The notes beneath the pieces are model-generated. The model saw only the letters and a list, made by a program, of their open reading frames with translations, was not told where the DNA came from and searched no databases. A stretch of DNA of 64,000 nt from Linepithema humile (taxonomy: Eukaryota > Arthropoda > Insecta > Hymenoptera > Formicidae): NCBI RefSeq assembly GCF_040581485.1, contig NC_090129.1:2962501-3026500 (forward strand), in the 5' to 3' direction. Of this stretch, positions 1 to 10,646 are shown piece after piece; positions within the stretch are counted from its first letter, which is position 1; the number at the start of each line of letters is the position of its first letter. Both the position numbers and the translations under genes were made by a program.

Positions 1-150
1 AGTTACGCGCGGCCGCGCGAGCGGGACAGCGCGAAGACGGCGAGACGAGAGAGGAGGAAGAAACGCGTGCTCGACTCTCCGTAACCGACACATCGCATCA
101 CGCACGTAGGCGGCCCCCGGCTTAGTCACACTCGATCAGGACTGTGCCAA

Positions 151-171
151 GCGCGCGCGCGCGCGCGCGCG
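151..171. repeat. (GC)n dinucleotide run
   Basis: An uninterrupted alternating GC tract of 21 bases lies in a CpG-rich block. Such tracts can adopt Z-form DNA in vitro. No gene is attached to it here. Confidence 0.9.
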
Positions 172-471
172 TGCTTCTCGCGTTTTATTCGGACGATGCT
201 TTGACGCCGCATCCTCTCCGCTCTCTCTTTTTCTCTCTTCCGAGTTGCTTTTCTTCAGCGGAAACGATAACCGAAACTGTTTTTGTTGCCGCTCGAACGA
301 ATAGCCGATTTAACTGCGTGTGAAAGCTCGCCGTTGAAAAGTTGACGCGAGAACGATAAATACCGAGAAATTCTGAACGGCTCTGAGCGTTTTTCGCGCA
401 AATCGGAGCATGAGAAAATGTGTTATTCTAGAGCAGCACGAAGCAGATTACCGAGATTTCGCAGTATCGAT

Positions 472-488
472 AGAGAGAGAGAGAGAGA
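472..488. repeat. (GA)n microsatellite
   Basis: A short GA run in AT-rich DNA. It could be a GAGA-factor type site or a neutral microsatellite; the sequence does not decide. Confidence 0.8.
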
Positions 489-3400
489 AAAGTATTAGTC
501 ATACTTTCGTCGAATATACGTACTTTCTAATTATCTTCCTAAATTATGCATATTTTGCACTATGCATTATTCAAAATAATTAAAAAATAGATGCGAAATT
601 CAAATATAACAATACTCGACTTTTGCTTCTCGAACTTTTTTTATGACTAGCCTACATTTTTATCGCGATCGTCTTCTAAAAATTACGTATTACTGTCGAC
701 GTAAAATCACACGTAATCTAAACATTCAGACAGACTTTTTTTCCTCAATTGATTACTCGAACTCTTCCCTGATATTGTTCGTCCTTATCTGATAATAAGT
801 TCAATCTTCAGCCTGTAATCTAATCAAAGCTCAACCTTTACGTGCATTATTTTGATCGTCGCGAATGCAGGAATTTAACACGTAGAACACATTTGCAAAG
901 CTGTGTGTTTTCTAAAATTAGGGCCAAATGTATATTCGGTAAAATATAAAAAAAAAACGTCTAATTGTAAGTAGAGAAAGTCAATCAAAGCAAACTCAAC
1001 CTTAACATAAAACATATGCTTGTAGAATTATCGTTTTTGTAAAATAAAAAAAAAAATATCTATACAAATGGATAAAACAGTCGTGTTGTTGTTCGAATAA
1101 ACTTTTAAATAGATCGATAGTTTTGCTAGCTGTTACGTGATCGTGCCAACAACAACGGGAAAAAAGTGTATTTATTTTTAACATTATCGTTTATACTTCG
1201 CTGAAATAAAATTTTATCGGTTTCGATGACTCAGTCGAAACGCACGAGTCTAAGTAGTGATTCAAATAGACGTTCCATAAATTGCTTCCTTAACTGTCAG
1301 CGATAACTTCGCGTCAAAGCTTGAAATATTCATTAGAAGTCGAAGTCAAGTAATCTTATCGCTTGCCAAGTTTTACCCCTCTTGACCCTTTATCTTTCGC
1401 ATACGTAAATATTACACGACACATTGAGTTACCACTTATCAGTACGTCTGGGCAGTTAAAAAAAATTTAATTTTCTTGGAAAATAAAATGGGAACTATTT
1501 CCTTTCTTTGGCCGCAAGACGACTCGCATGCGACAATTTTTGCTCATTTTAACTGATAAAGCGCCGCGGTCAGCTCTTTTATTCCGGCGTTTATATTTAT
1601 CGGCGCGAGTCTTTTGAAAGCATCATGCGTACGGCGTGCGTTACACGCTCGCTCGCGTAAATTCGCGCGAGTAGATATTTGCACGTCCCTGGACTTTGCG
1701 TATCGCTCGGTCGGCCACGGTGGCCTTGTTTCGAAAGTACGATCCTTCCAGGCACGTCGCCGCCGATATGCGCATTTATGCTTGTCGTGTGTAAACGCGT
1801 TCTCGGCTGCTAATACGTACGAGGCGTACGTACATACGTACGTGAAACTCGTCCCGATGACGTAGGGACAGGGAGAGCGAAGTGCCTATCTGTACGCGAT
1901 CGATCGAGCGTAGTGCCAAGCGCGCTCGCTATACGTGGCCGACGATCGTTGCGAAACGCCGCGCGACTCGTCCACCGACTATGTATCTCTCTAGTACGTG
2001 CTCTCCACTACGATCCGTATAGTTATTCCGAAATATAACATAACATTCACATACACGTGGCATATTTTCCCCACAAAACCAGCTTTGAAAAATTAAACAA
2101 ATTGGAAAATTATTAGATATCGACATTATCATATCAATTCGTAATTACATTATTTGATTATTATTCGAAGATAGTAATTTCCATCGAATTTTGATTACAC
2201 CCGACATGTTTATTAATTTATTCATCTCGCTTGACACATCTTGTGTGCGAATTTCTAGGTGCAATTGCCTCCGACTTTAATCTGTCTAATATAATAGAAG
2301 GCGTTTGGCGTTTCGCGCTTGGCACATAAATACGAGGCGCGCGAAGTCACTGGTTTTCCCTTCCCCTCCCCTCGCCCTCGTTTCGAGATCGCTCCTTGTC
2401 GCACGTACGATGTACGTGAGTGCGCGCGCGGGCGCCTGCCCAGTCAAACGGCCAGTCGACGGACCGTATCTGCTGCTCTTGCCGCATGATTGATCACGGC
2501 TGACGTTTGCCGCTCGGAAACTACTGACTGACGTAACGTACGTGCTTAACGTTCGCGAAATGCGAGATGCTCCCGCAAACAAGCGGCCGATCACGTTCGG
2601 CATAATTCCGAGCATTCCAAGTGCGAGAACGCCAAGTCGAAAACTGATCTTTCCCTTTCACCGTTTATTACGTTGATCCGTTATTAACATACTAATCCGC
2701 GTGAAAAGCATTACTTCACTTCGAGAATGCATTGGGAAGGTTTTTATTTTATCTAACATAAAATCGATAGGATATGTTACTATGAAATGTTATGTAAAAA
2801 ACACCGAGAGGGTGATGCAATATTGCATGCATAATAAATCACCTATGTAGAGGCTTTAAATTTCACGAAGCATGCGAAAAATACAAAAGATTGAAGAATG
2901 AAATAATATTTAATTTACGCTATCGATTTGATATTATTGCTCTTTTCCGCAAAACAGAATGGAGAAATAATTTTGACAGTGACTGAAGTGTGAATTTCTA
3001 GAATAAATATAATGGAACGTACAACAACGAAGGATTAAACGGCCAAAGAAGGATTGTGTCGCAGTTGCATCCTTTTGTGAGAGATTCAATCTTCATTACG
3101 GAAAATAATATTGCCAGCCCGAGTGAGCATTCGTAAATGGCAAACTGTAATGACTAGTGATGGTTCAGAAGGACATATGTAGATGCAAATGTCAGAAATA
3201 ATTGATTCTGATCCTTGAGAAAATCGGTCGATTAACATTGTGTTTTGTAATGATTGATTTGGCAAAAGTATCAAACAGTACAAAAGTTTAAATTATAAAA
3301 TATTCTACAAAAAAAATTATAGCATTACACGTAAAGGCGCACTTTGCAAACTTTGGAAAAATTAAACTTGCAGAAATTTGTATGAATTTTAGTCTCCGTT

Positions 3401-4530
3401 GAAGACAACGCATATAAATTTCACTGAAATTATGCCGGCAAAAGTTCGGTGATACGTCATCGCAAAAATCTAGCATTTAATCCAGAGAAAAGTCAATAAT
3501 CGACGGTCGAATTAAACAGCAGGCGGAATTTCTCCGGATCTTCAAAGACTCTCGTACGATTCGCGTTTATTTCCAGACCCCAATCTTTGCCAGCGGTAAT
3601 CTATTTTTATTCGGGGCTCGCGTACGTAAACGTGAATACAGTCGTTTGAACGGAAACAGTAACCTCAAGAATAAAAAAAACTCGACAGAAAAAATAAGCA
3701 AATCGTACTTGCGTGATGGACTTTTTCTTCCGTTACTATGTTACAATATTTTCGCATCGACAACACGCCGATGTAACCACGTCTCGTCACATAACTGCTA
3801 ATATTTACAGAAGAAAAGATAATAAAGCTCTTGCGAAAAATTATAAAAATATATAAAATTAAAGCTTTAATAGACGTCATTTTTAAAAAAATTATATTAC
3901 CATAAAAACATGGAAATTATTATCACATTTATCACAATAATCGCAGAATCAGCTCGAAAAATATGTTTTTCACGAAATATTTCTAAATATTTTTATATAA
4001 ATATTTTCATAAAAATACTCTCTCAAACAATACTCTTCCTCGTAATAAAATATCGTTATTTCGAAGAAATTAATTTTTGAGAAATATTTTTGCGATTACG
4101 CCATTGTAATCAGCGCGATTATAATCTGTGGGTTAAGCAATTCAAAATATTTTATTAAAGCGTGCACGTCGTCGTATGCATTGAATAACAACGATAACGC
4201 GAAGGTTCTCGATTGTTGATCATTCGGTCGTTATCAAGTATGATAACGCGGCCGATACCGCACGGCGCGATAATGCACTATATACTCAGCTGTTTGGCCT
4301 TCTACGTCACTGCACCGGGTGTCTCGAAAACAACGGATTTCAAAACTCCATTCAGGTTATTGCACTCGAAGATTTATTATTCACGGGCAGTCGAGAAACA
4401 TCGTTCCGAACAAAGACCTCGTTTTAATGGCGCAATCTTTTATTTCGGAATATAAGATATTTACATTGAAATATGTCTGAGAAAATTTATAGATCAAAGT
4501 TTACGATCAAGATATTGTTAACAGGCTCGT

Positions 4531-4825
4531 TGCCGGCATATTTTTACGCTGGCGAACATCTTTCTTTTCGCTCATTATATCAATTTATTCTAAAATTGTT
4601 TTTTTTTTTGCAATTGTGAAATATGAAACGTAATGGAATCATTTTTATAAGCCGGATGTAAGCTATGTGGATGGTAGTTGTAGCGTTAACGCAGCATCTT
4701 TATAAAAAAGAAAATTATGTCAATCTTTTTTTCAACTGTAAGATAATGGAATATCTTTATGAACCGGATGCGAGTTATATGGCCGGCAAAATTTTCAAAA
4801 GCGTTAATGTAGCATCTTTAGATGG
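4531..4825. repeat. Diverged tandem repeat, about 115-135 bp unit
   Basis: Two clearly related units begin near 4632 and 4746. Each runs from 'aatggaat' through 'ccggatg' and a 'gcgttaa' core to 'gcatcttta', 114 bases apart. A weaker third copy sits upstream, with 'gccggca' near 4533 and 'catcttt' near 4558. A frame of 69 codons crosses the two copies but looks like a by-product of the repeat. Origin is unknown; it may be a fragment of a mobile element or a local duplication. Confidence 0.55.
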
Positions 4826-5031
4826 GAATTTGTATAGGCTCGTGAGAAAAGCAAACACGCACATCCGCCTCTGAAGTTTGAAAGCCCACCTACCGAACTC
4901 AAATTAATTGTAAATAGGAAAGGACGTCAGCGTTTTCCTGTTTTCTTTTTTTGTTTACGCCCGATAAAGCTTTACGAATTAATTCCGTGGAACATGCATA
5001 TCGTAAACACGCGTCGCGTTTAAGGTCGAAT

Positions 5032-5054
5032 TAGAGAGAGAAAGAGAGAGAGAG
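5032..5054. repeat. (GA)n microsatellite
   Basis: An almost pure GA tract at the left edge of a CpG-rich block (about 5050-5620). The block also contains an 11-base poly-G run at 5410-5420 and short GCGAC and GCGATGCAA reiterations. Confidence 0.85.
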
Positions 5055-5971
5055 CGGTTCCGCGCAGTGTCGAAATAACGGTCGATGAGCAAGGTCACCG
5101 TGCCGCTCGCGACGCGGGGTTAGGCTAGGTTACGCGACTCGACGTCGTCGTCATCGTCGCCGCACGTCGTCAATGGGCCGGCGTATCTACCAGCGCGAAA
5201 AGCAACGACAACGCGCAGGCCACAAGCGAGCAAGAAAAGGGGGGCGAGCTACAGTTATCTCAGCGAAATGTCACAACGGCGCAACAGCGGCGGCGGCGGA
5301 GGAGAGACAGACTCCGCGGACCGGTTTCGTCGCGCGATGCAACGCGATGCAATGCGATGCAACGGCGAAGAGAAGAATGACGAGAGAGAGAGAGAAGAGA
5401 GAAGGGAAAGGGGGGGGGGGCGCAGACAGGAGGCGCGATCGAAAAACGCGACGCGACGCGACGCGACACAACGCAACGCGAGAATCACGCGTCACGGAAC
5501 GATGCGTCGCACGAGAAAAGAACGGTCTGAGGGGAGGTTGCGTCAAAAAGGGGGGGAGGGAGGAGAGATGCGGTGCGAATGCACTCACTCGATTATACAG
5601 CTGAATACAATCGAATGATGCGCGCATAAAAAGAACTGCTCGCGTGTTGCGAAATATAGACATCGCTTGGATTTCCGTCTCGGAAATCATTCAGATGCTG
5701 TGACAATAAAACAGTCGGCATGGTTTGATTCTTTGGGAATAAAATTCTTTCTCGAAAAGAAGACTAATTTTAATGAGATTATTGAACGTTCGTGTCAATT
5801 CGCAAAGAGCGCAGAGTGTACAAGAATTATGTTCCTTTAATGATTTTTGCAGACTTTCATAAATCTGATCAATGGTTTTTCGGATTTAACTTTATATTTT
5901 TTATAGCATAAATTTTTAATTAAAATTCCTGAAATTAACTAAATATATGACTTCGTTGTTCGCTTCTTCTT

Positions 5972-5973
<2 letters not shown>

Positions 5974-6005
<32 letters not shown>
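5974..6005. repeat. (TA)n microsatellite
   Basis: About sixteen uninterrupted TA units in AT-rich DNA, with no associated gene. Confidence 0.95.
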
Positions 6006-6006
<1 letters not shown>

Positions 6007-6816
6007 CTTATTCTTGAGCTTTCAATTGCTTATATCTCAAACTATTCATACTTTGTTATTTTCGCTTAGAAAAAAATCGACTCCAAATTCAGAAGACCGC
6101 CTATAAATTTTTAAGATACGCCGCATATATTCTTAATTTATCATTTATACGCTATACATTTATTATATTATTTTCGAAGTAGATTGATAATATCACTAAA
6201 ACATATTGATATTGAAACATTGAAGTTTATCATATCGAACCCTGAATTTTGAGTAATAATATCAAAGTAATCGAAGCGTTCATTCATCTCTTTGTCTGTG
6301 TGAGAGAAAAACTCTTATCAATCTGATAAGCATTCGCATTTTATTTTCACGAGAACAACAGGGCGTCAAGGCGGAGATAATGTCCGATGTCATTCGCGCG
6401 TGATGGCTCCGCTTGATTTCTCATTGTCGGTTCAACGTACGCGCGGTTCCATAATTCATTTAAAAAGTAAACGAGGTGGAAGCGTACTAATGCGATTTTA
6501 TATCGCGCCATGACGTGCAGAACCGCCCGCAAAGTCACCGAACGCGGTCGATCGTCGACTTATTGTGACTCGCCGAGTTACGAGAACTACGCGCCTCGTG
6601 ATCCTCTTATCTCGCGTAGCAACGTTGTTATCCGCGCGTGTAATGCGTTCCATTCCGCGATTTTTTCCTCCACGTTTGCGATTTACGCTCGCGCGGAACA
6701 AACGCGAGCTCCTCGCCAAGCGAACACAACGGGGTGGAGAGAGGAAGGGGAGAGGGCGGGGATTCGTTCTCGTTATTGAGCGTACACGGCGTACAACGGG
6801 TCTCTCATTCATCGGG

Positions 6817-6854
6817 TATAAATACGGCAGCGGCGGTGGCGGCATGTGACGTCA
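6817..6854 (+). promoter_or_regulatory. Candidate core promoter: TATA box and CRE
   Basis: A canonical TATAAATA box (6817-6824) is followed 22 bases later by the palindromic cAMP-response element TGACGTCA (6847-6854). Both sit in a CpG-rich block (about 6400-7300). A CRE downstream of the TATA box is not the usual order, so the two may act separately. No coding exon could be linked to this site; it could drive an unseen non-coding transcript or be a chance match. Confidence 0.35.
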
Positions 6855-7398
6855 CCTGATTGGACACGTCACGACATGGCAACTGACTGTTGTTGTTGTT
6901 GTGTGCGTGTGTGTGTGTGTGCATGTGTATGTATCTTTTGGTCGTCCCATCACGTGCTCGACGTACGTCTCTTTTGTACGCGTTCGGACGCCGATCGAAG
7001 GCGAGAGATAGACAGAAGAGAGAATCGGGAGAGGAGCGGGCGGGACAGGAGAGGGCAGAGCGAGGACATGAGGGAGGACGTTCGCTTCCTTTTAGCACGT
7101 TATACGTATACCGATGTATATGCGTGTGCGTGCATTGCCTTCCCGCGCCAGATGGCCACGAATGATGGCCGTACGCGCGGCGCGCACGGCCCTCTCTTCG
7201 ACTATTTATAGTAGCGGCCAGATAAAAACGCTAGCAGAACGCCGGCCGCTAAAAAATTACGCCGGGACTAGGTTTCGTCGTGTACGTGCGAGCTGACGTT
7301 ATTTCACAGCCAACATTACGGATCTACTTCTATAAAAGTAAGACGAAAGCATTCAAGCGTCAATATAAAAGATGATGGAATATTGCATGTTTTTGTTT

Positions 7399-7406
7399 TG
7401 ACGTCA
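7399..7406. promoter_or_regulatory. CRE octamer TGACGTCA
   Basis: A perfect palindromic CREB/ATF consensus site, extended by one base pair each side to TTGACGTCAA. It lies at the edge of the same CpG-rich region as the TATA/CRE pair about 550 bases upstream. Confidence 0.4.
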
Positions 7407-8525
7407 ACGCTGTGTCTTTAGAGGAAAGCGTGACACGATTTACGGCCTTGCCGGGGACTACATAACTATAAGCTACAGTCATATTTTGATGACGTAATAA
7501 TAGAACACTCAACAGGACTCGTTTGATTTGATTTCTGTCGAGCATTCTTTGCTAATTGCATTAAACTCAGCTCGTTCAGTCAAAGTAATCTATGCAACAA
7601 GCGACTACATTTTCTTGACTGCAAACACAACGACGCTAATTGATTCTAGAGTTCTGGAAATATTTGGGTTAGTTTTTCTCGTTGGGGGACATGGATTAGT
7701 CGAAGATTCGATTTTGAAAAGACCTTTAAATGTTGGAACGTGACCCTTAACTGTTGAACGTGGAGAGTGATTAATGACTCTACATGTCTTATGAATGAAG
7801 ACTGCGAATGAGTCTTCTACCGTATTCGCTGGCTCTAATTATGGTATCAAGAATCGATTTTTGCGAAGATTTAAATAAACTATGTCTTTAAAAACATAGA
7901 TATAAGTAAAAATAGTAGATAGATTATCTTCTTTCATAAACATCTGCATCAAATCACAAGTGATGCATCTATTATACTCCCAATTTTAATTTTAATAACA
8001 AATTCTCTGATTAATTTTGAATCGACCTTTCCTCGATAAAAATATCGAGGGAAATTTTATTCGTTGCAATTTTCTAATTTTCAATATTTAAATTGAAATT
8101 CTATTAAAGTTTACTCGTGCAATTAATTCACAAATTATAATTGTTTATAACCTTAAAAAATGTAAAACTGCTTTTCGATTACCAACAGTTTGGAAATTGT
8201 CGCGAATTTTTGCTTAAAGAATAAAATGTGTGGAATTTACGCGTTCGTAATAAATTTCGTGGAATTCGTTTTCGCCAACATTCTATAAACAAATATGATG
8301 AACCGTAATACCGCAAAGAAATCACGTTCCGTTCCACTCGACGTTTGTCATAATCACATCATCATAATCAACATCGAGCTGACTCGATAAACTTGATTTC
8401 CGCCTCGTCAAATTCCCAGTGTGTCACGAAATAAGGAAAAATCCTCGTGGCAATCGCGACTCGTGTCCGACACGATTCCTCATCGTCAATTGTCGCGCGC
8501 GACAGAAGAAGAAGAAGAAACTTAC

Positions 8526-9294
8526 CGTTGGCCTTGAAGGTGGTCGCTGTCTCGAAGCTGGGCGCTCTCACCGGATGCTTCTCCTTGTTCCTGTCCTGCA
8601 CGTAGCTGACGGCAAGACTGACTGCCGGAAGTGAATCACCGCGTGTCAACGGCGGCCTGACTGGATGCTGTTCTTCCAAGGAGAGCCTCTTTTCGGCGTG
8701 CTCGTCCTCGTCGATGGCCGAGATACCGCGCTTAAGCTGCGTGATGCCGCGATTGTGACTGAGGTTCACGTGATGCGCCGCCACCGCGGCCAGGTGGGCG
8801 TTGGGCAGACGCACGTTGTTGCCCCTCATACCGTTCGCCATCTCGTGGCCGTCCTCGCCGCCGCCGCCGCCGTGCTGCCGGCCGATCTGCTGCCTGGCGG
8901 CTGCGGCGGCTGCGGCCGCCGTGCCGGAATTGAATTCCGTGATGGAGTTACGGTGGTGCAGCTGCGAGTAGCCGGCGATGTTGTGATGGCGCGACGAGTG
9001 GCTCTGGCCGGTGTTCTGAATTGGCAGCACATCGAGATTCGCGCCGCCGTTGTGCTCGGTGTGGCCGCCACCACCGCCAGCGGTACGATACGTCTTGGTG
9101 GCGGAGGGCCGCGCGTCTTGGAAGCCATGTGCCTTCTTCATCTGCTTGGCTGACTCGAGCACGATGTCGATGCGGTCGGCGCCCTCGTAGTTCACGCAGC
9201 CGCGACACACCGGCTCCGAAAAGTCCATAATCATCGCCCACGGCATCCTGGGCAGGTCGCACAGATAGCACTGCGTCCGCTTGTTGACCATCAT
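8526..9294 (-). CDS. Pits: IRF2BP-family transcriptional corepressor, first coding exon (partial)
   Basis: This is the N-terminal exon of the single insect member of the interferon regulatory factor 2-binding protein family (Drosophila Pits, reported to interact with Ttk69 and Sin3A). The family's N-terminal C4 zinc finger is intact: C9 and C12 in 'QCYLCDLPRMPWAM' and C30 and C33 in 'CRGCVNYEGADRI'. The rest of the exon is low-complexity, with Gly runs, a poly-Ala stretch and His/Gln-rich segments, and ends near 'APSFETATTFKANG'. The exon stops at a GTAAG donor (phase 1) at 8525. The frame stays open back to an ATG at 9423, but family proteins begin just before the zinc finger, so the ATG at 9294 is preferred. 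Reading through the donor would give a stop at 8368. The C-terminal RING-like domain that recruits partners in this family is absent from the window, so the gene is partial. Expected location is the nucleus. Confidence 0.9.
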
Positions 9295-9536
9295 TTTGCC
9301 GCCGTGTAGAAGCGTCGTGCTGGTGACGAAACGTGGAAGAAGCTGTATCTTCCGATGCGACGCCCTAATCGGGGATCGTCGTCCACTGCTCGTAGCTCGG
9401 CCGCTTATCACTTCACCATCCACTGTTTGTTTCGCGCACGTTGCGATATCTCTTATCGCTCGTTAGCCGCAACAGAGCTGTGTCTGATATCTTTCGTCTC
9501 AGACGCACTGCGGTCGTCCGTGCACCTTGCTCTATT

Positions 9537-9592
9537 TTTCTCTCCCTCTCTCTTCCTCTTTCTCTCTCTCTCTTTCTTTCTCTCCTTCTCTC
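9537..9592. repeat. CT/GA-rich low-complexity tract
   Basis: Almost pure C and T on the plus strand. It lies just upstream of the Pits coding start, at a position suited to a GAGA-type promoter element. Confidence 0.8.
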
Positions 9593-10638
9593 ACGCTACG
9601 CACGATTTCCCGCGCTGTATATTTTCGCCGCGCACAATACGCACACTGTTTTTTTTTTTCTCTCTTCTTCTCCTCGGATCACTCCGCTTCGCGAGGCGAA
9701 GATCGATGCCGACCGCACGCACGAGCCTCTGCCGCACTGCTCGTCCGAGAAATGACGGCTGCTCGAAATAACAACGGCGATAACGTCAACTGCCTCCCGT
9801 CTCGCGAACACACCGTCACCTCGGCGGCTCGCGGGCACATGAGCCGCGAGAAAGAACGTAAGCGCGAGAAGCGACGCCCCGACGACGCCCCGACGACGTC
9901 GACGCTTCGATTCGCTCCCGGCCGATCGGAGGGAAGGCTACACAAATGGCGGGAATCGGCGTCGTTTCTCCGTGACACGTTGGGTTTCGGAACAATCGGA
10001 AAGATGATGGCCTATATCTGTACCTGTATCTCGCACTGTCTCGCACGCACCCGGAAAGGAAGCGAGCGGCAAACAAGCACCGCACAAGCGCGAAGGCGAA
10101 CCGCACACCCGAGCACGACAATCGTCGTCGCTCCGGCTACGTATTCTCTCTCTCTCTCTCTTCGACAGACCAAACACAAGACCGAAATTTACACACTGAT
10201 ATGCGCGCCGTAACAATCCCGCGACAGGACGTGTGCGCTCGTCCGTCTGGCTGCCGCACGAAGAGACGAACGCTCGAGAATGCGGCGGTAAAGCCGAGCT
10301 ACACGACCGTCGTACGTTTCCCTCCCCGCGCGATCAAGCGCCGTTTCTGTCGGACTCGCGTTCGCCCTCTCTCTCGCTCGCACGGTGTTTCCCGTTTGTT
10401 CGGCTACGTTCGGCTGCGCTTGCTCGATCCCTACTCCGCAGTCGAATCCCTGCTCGCTCGCGGTCTCTCTTCTCCTCGCGCGGGCGCTCGTCTCCTCTCC
10501 GTCCGCACTGAGCCCTTGCCAAGCTATTTTTCTCCCCCCGTAGCCCCTCGCGCCCCCCCCCTCGAGAACAGCTACGACGCGACGACGACGGCGACGACGA
10601 CGCGTTCCGCCAATCGGGCGTTGTGGCGTCATGGTGCA

Positions 10639-10646
10639 TGACGTCA
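10639..10646. promoter_or_regulatory. CRE octamer TGACGTCA in Pits upstream region
   Basis: A perfect CREB/ATF palindrome about 1.35 kb upstream of the Pits start codon, inside the CpG-rich block. Confidence 0.45.

Larger units (their letters stand above)
1..8525. other. Presumed Pits intron or downstream DNA, no supported exon
   Basis: No convincing coding exon is visible on either strand. Because the Pits coding exon ends in a splice donor at 8525 and is read leftwards, this stretch should be at least partly Pits intron. A cysteine-rich C-terminal RING exon, which the IRF2BP family needs, was sought on the minus strand and not found, so it probably lies beyond position 1. CpG-rich blocks occur near 1-450, 1560-1980, 2300-2640, 5000-5620 and 6400-7300, separated by AT-rich DNA. 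Their open frames are low-complexity and overlap on both strands, so they were not called as genes. Confidence 0.5.

Noticed and set aside
5173..5690. Five overlapping frames on both strands
   Set aside because: Translations of GA, poly-G and GCGAC repeats.
8665..9153. 162-codon plus-strand frame
   Set aside because: Antisense shadow of the Pits coding exon.
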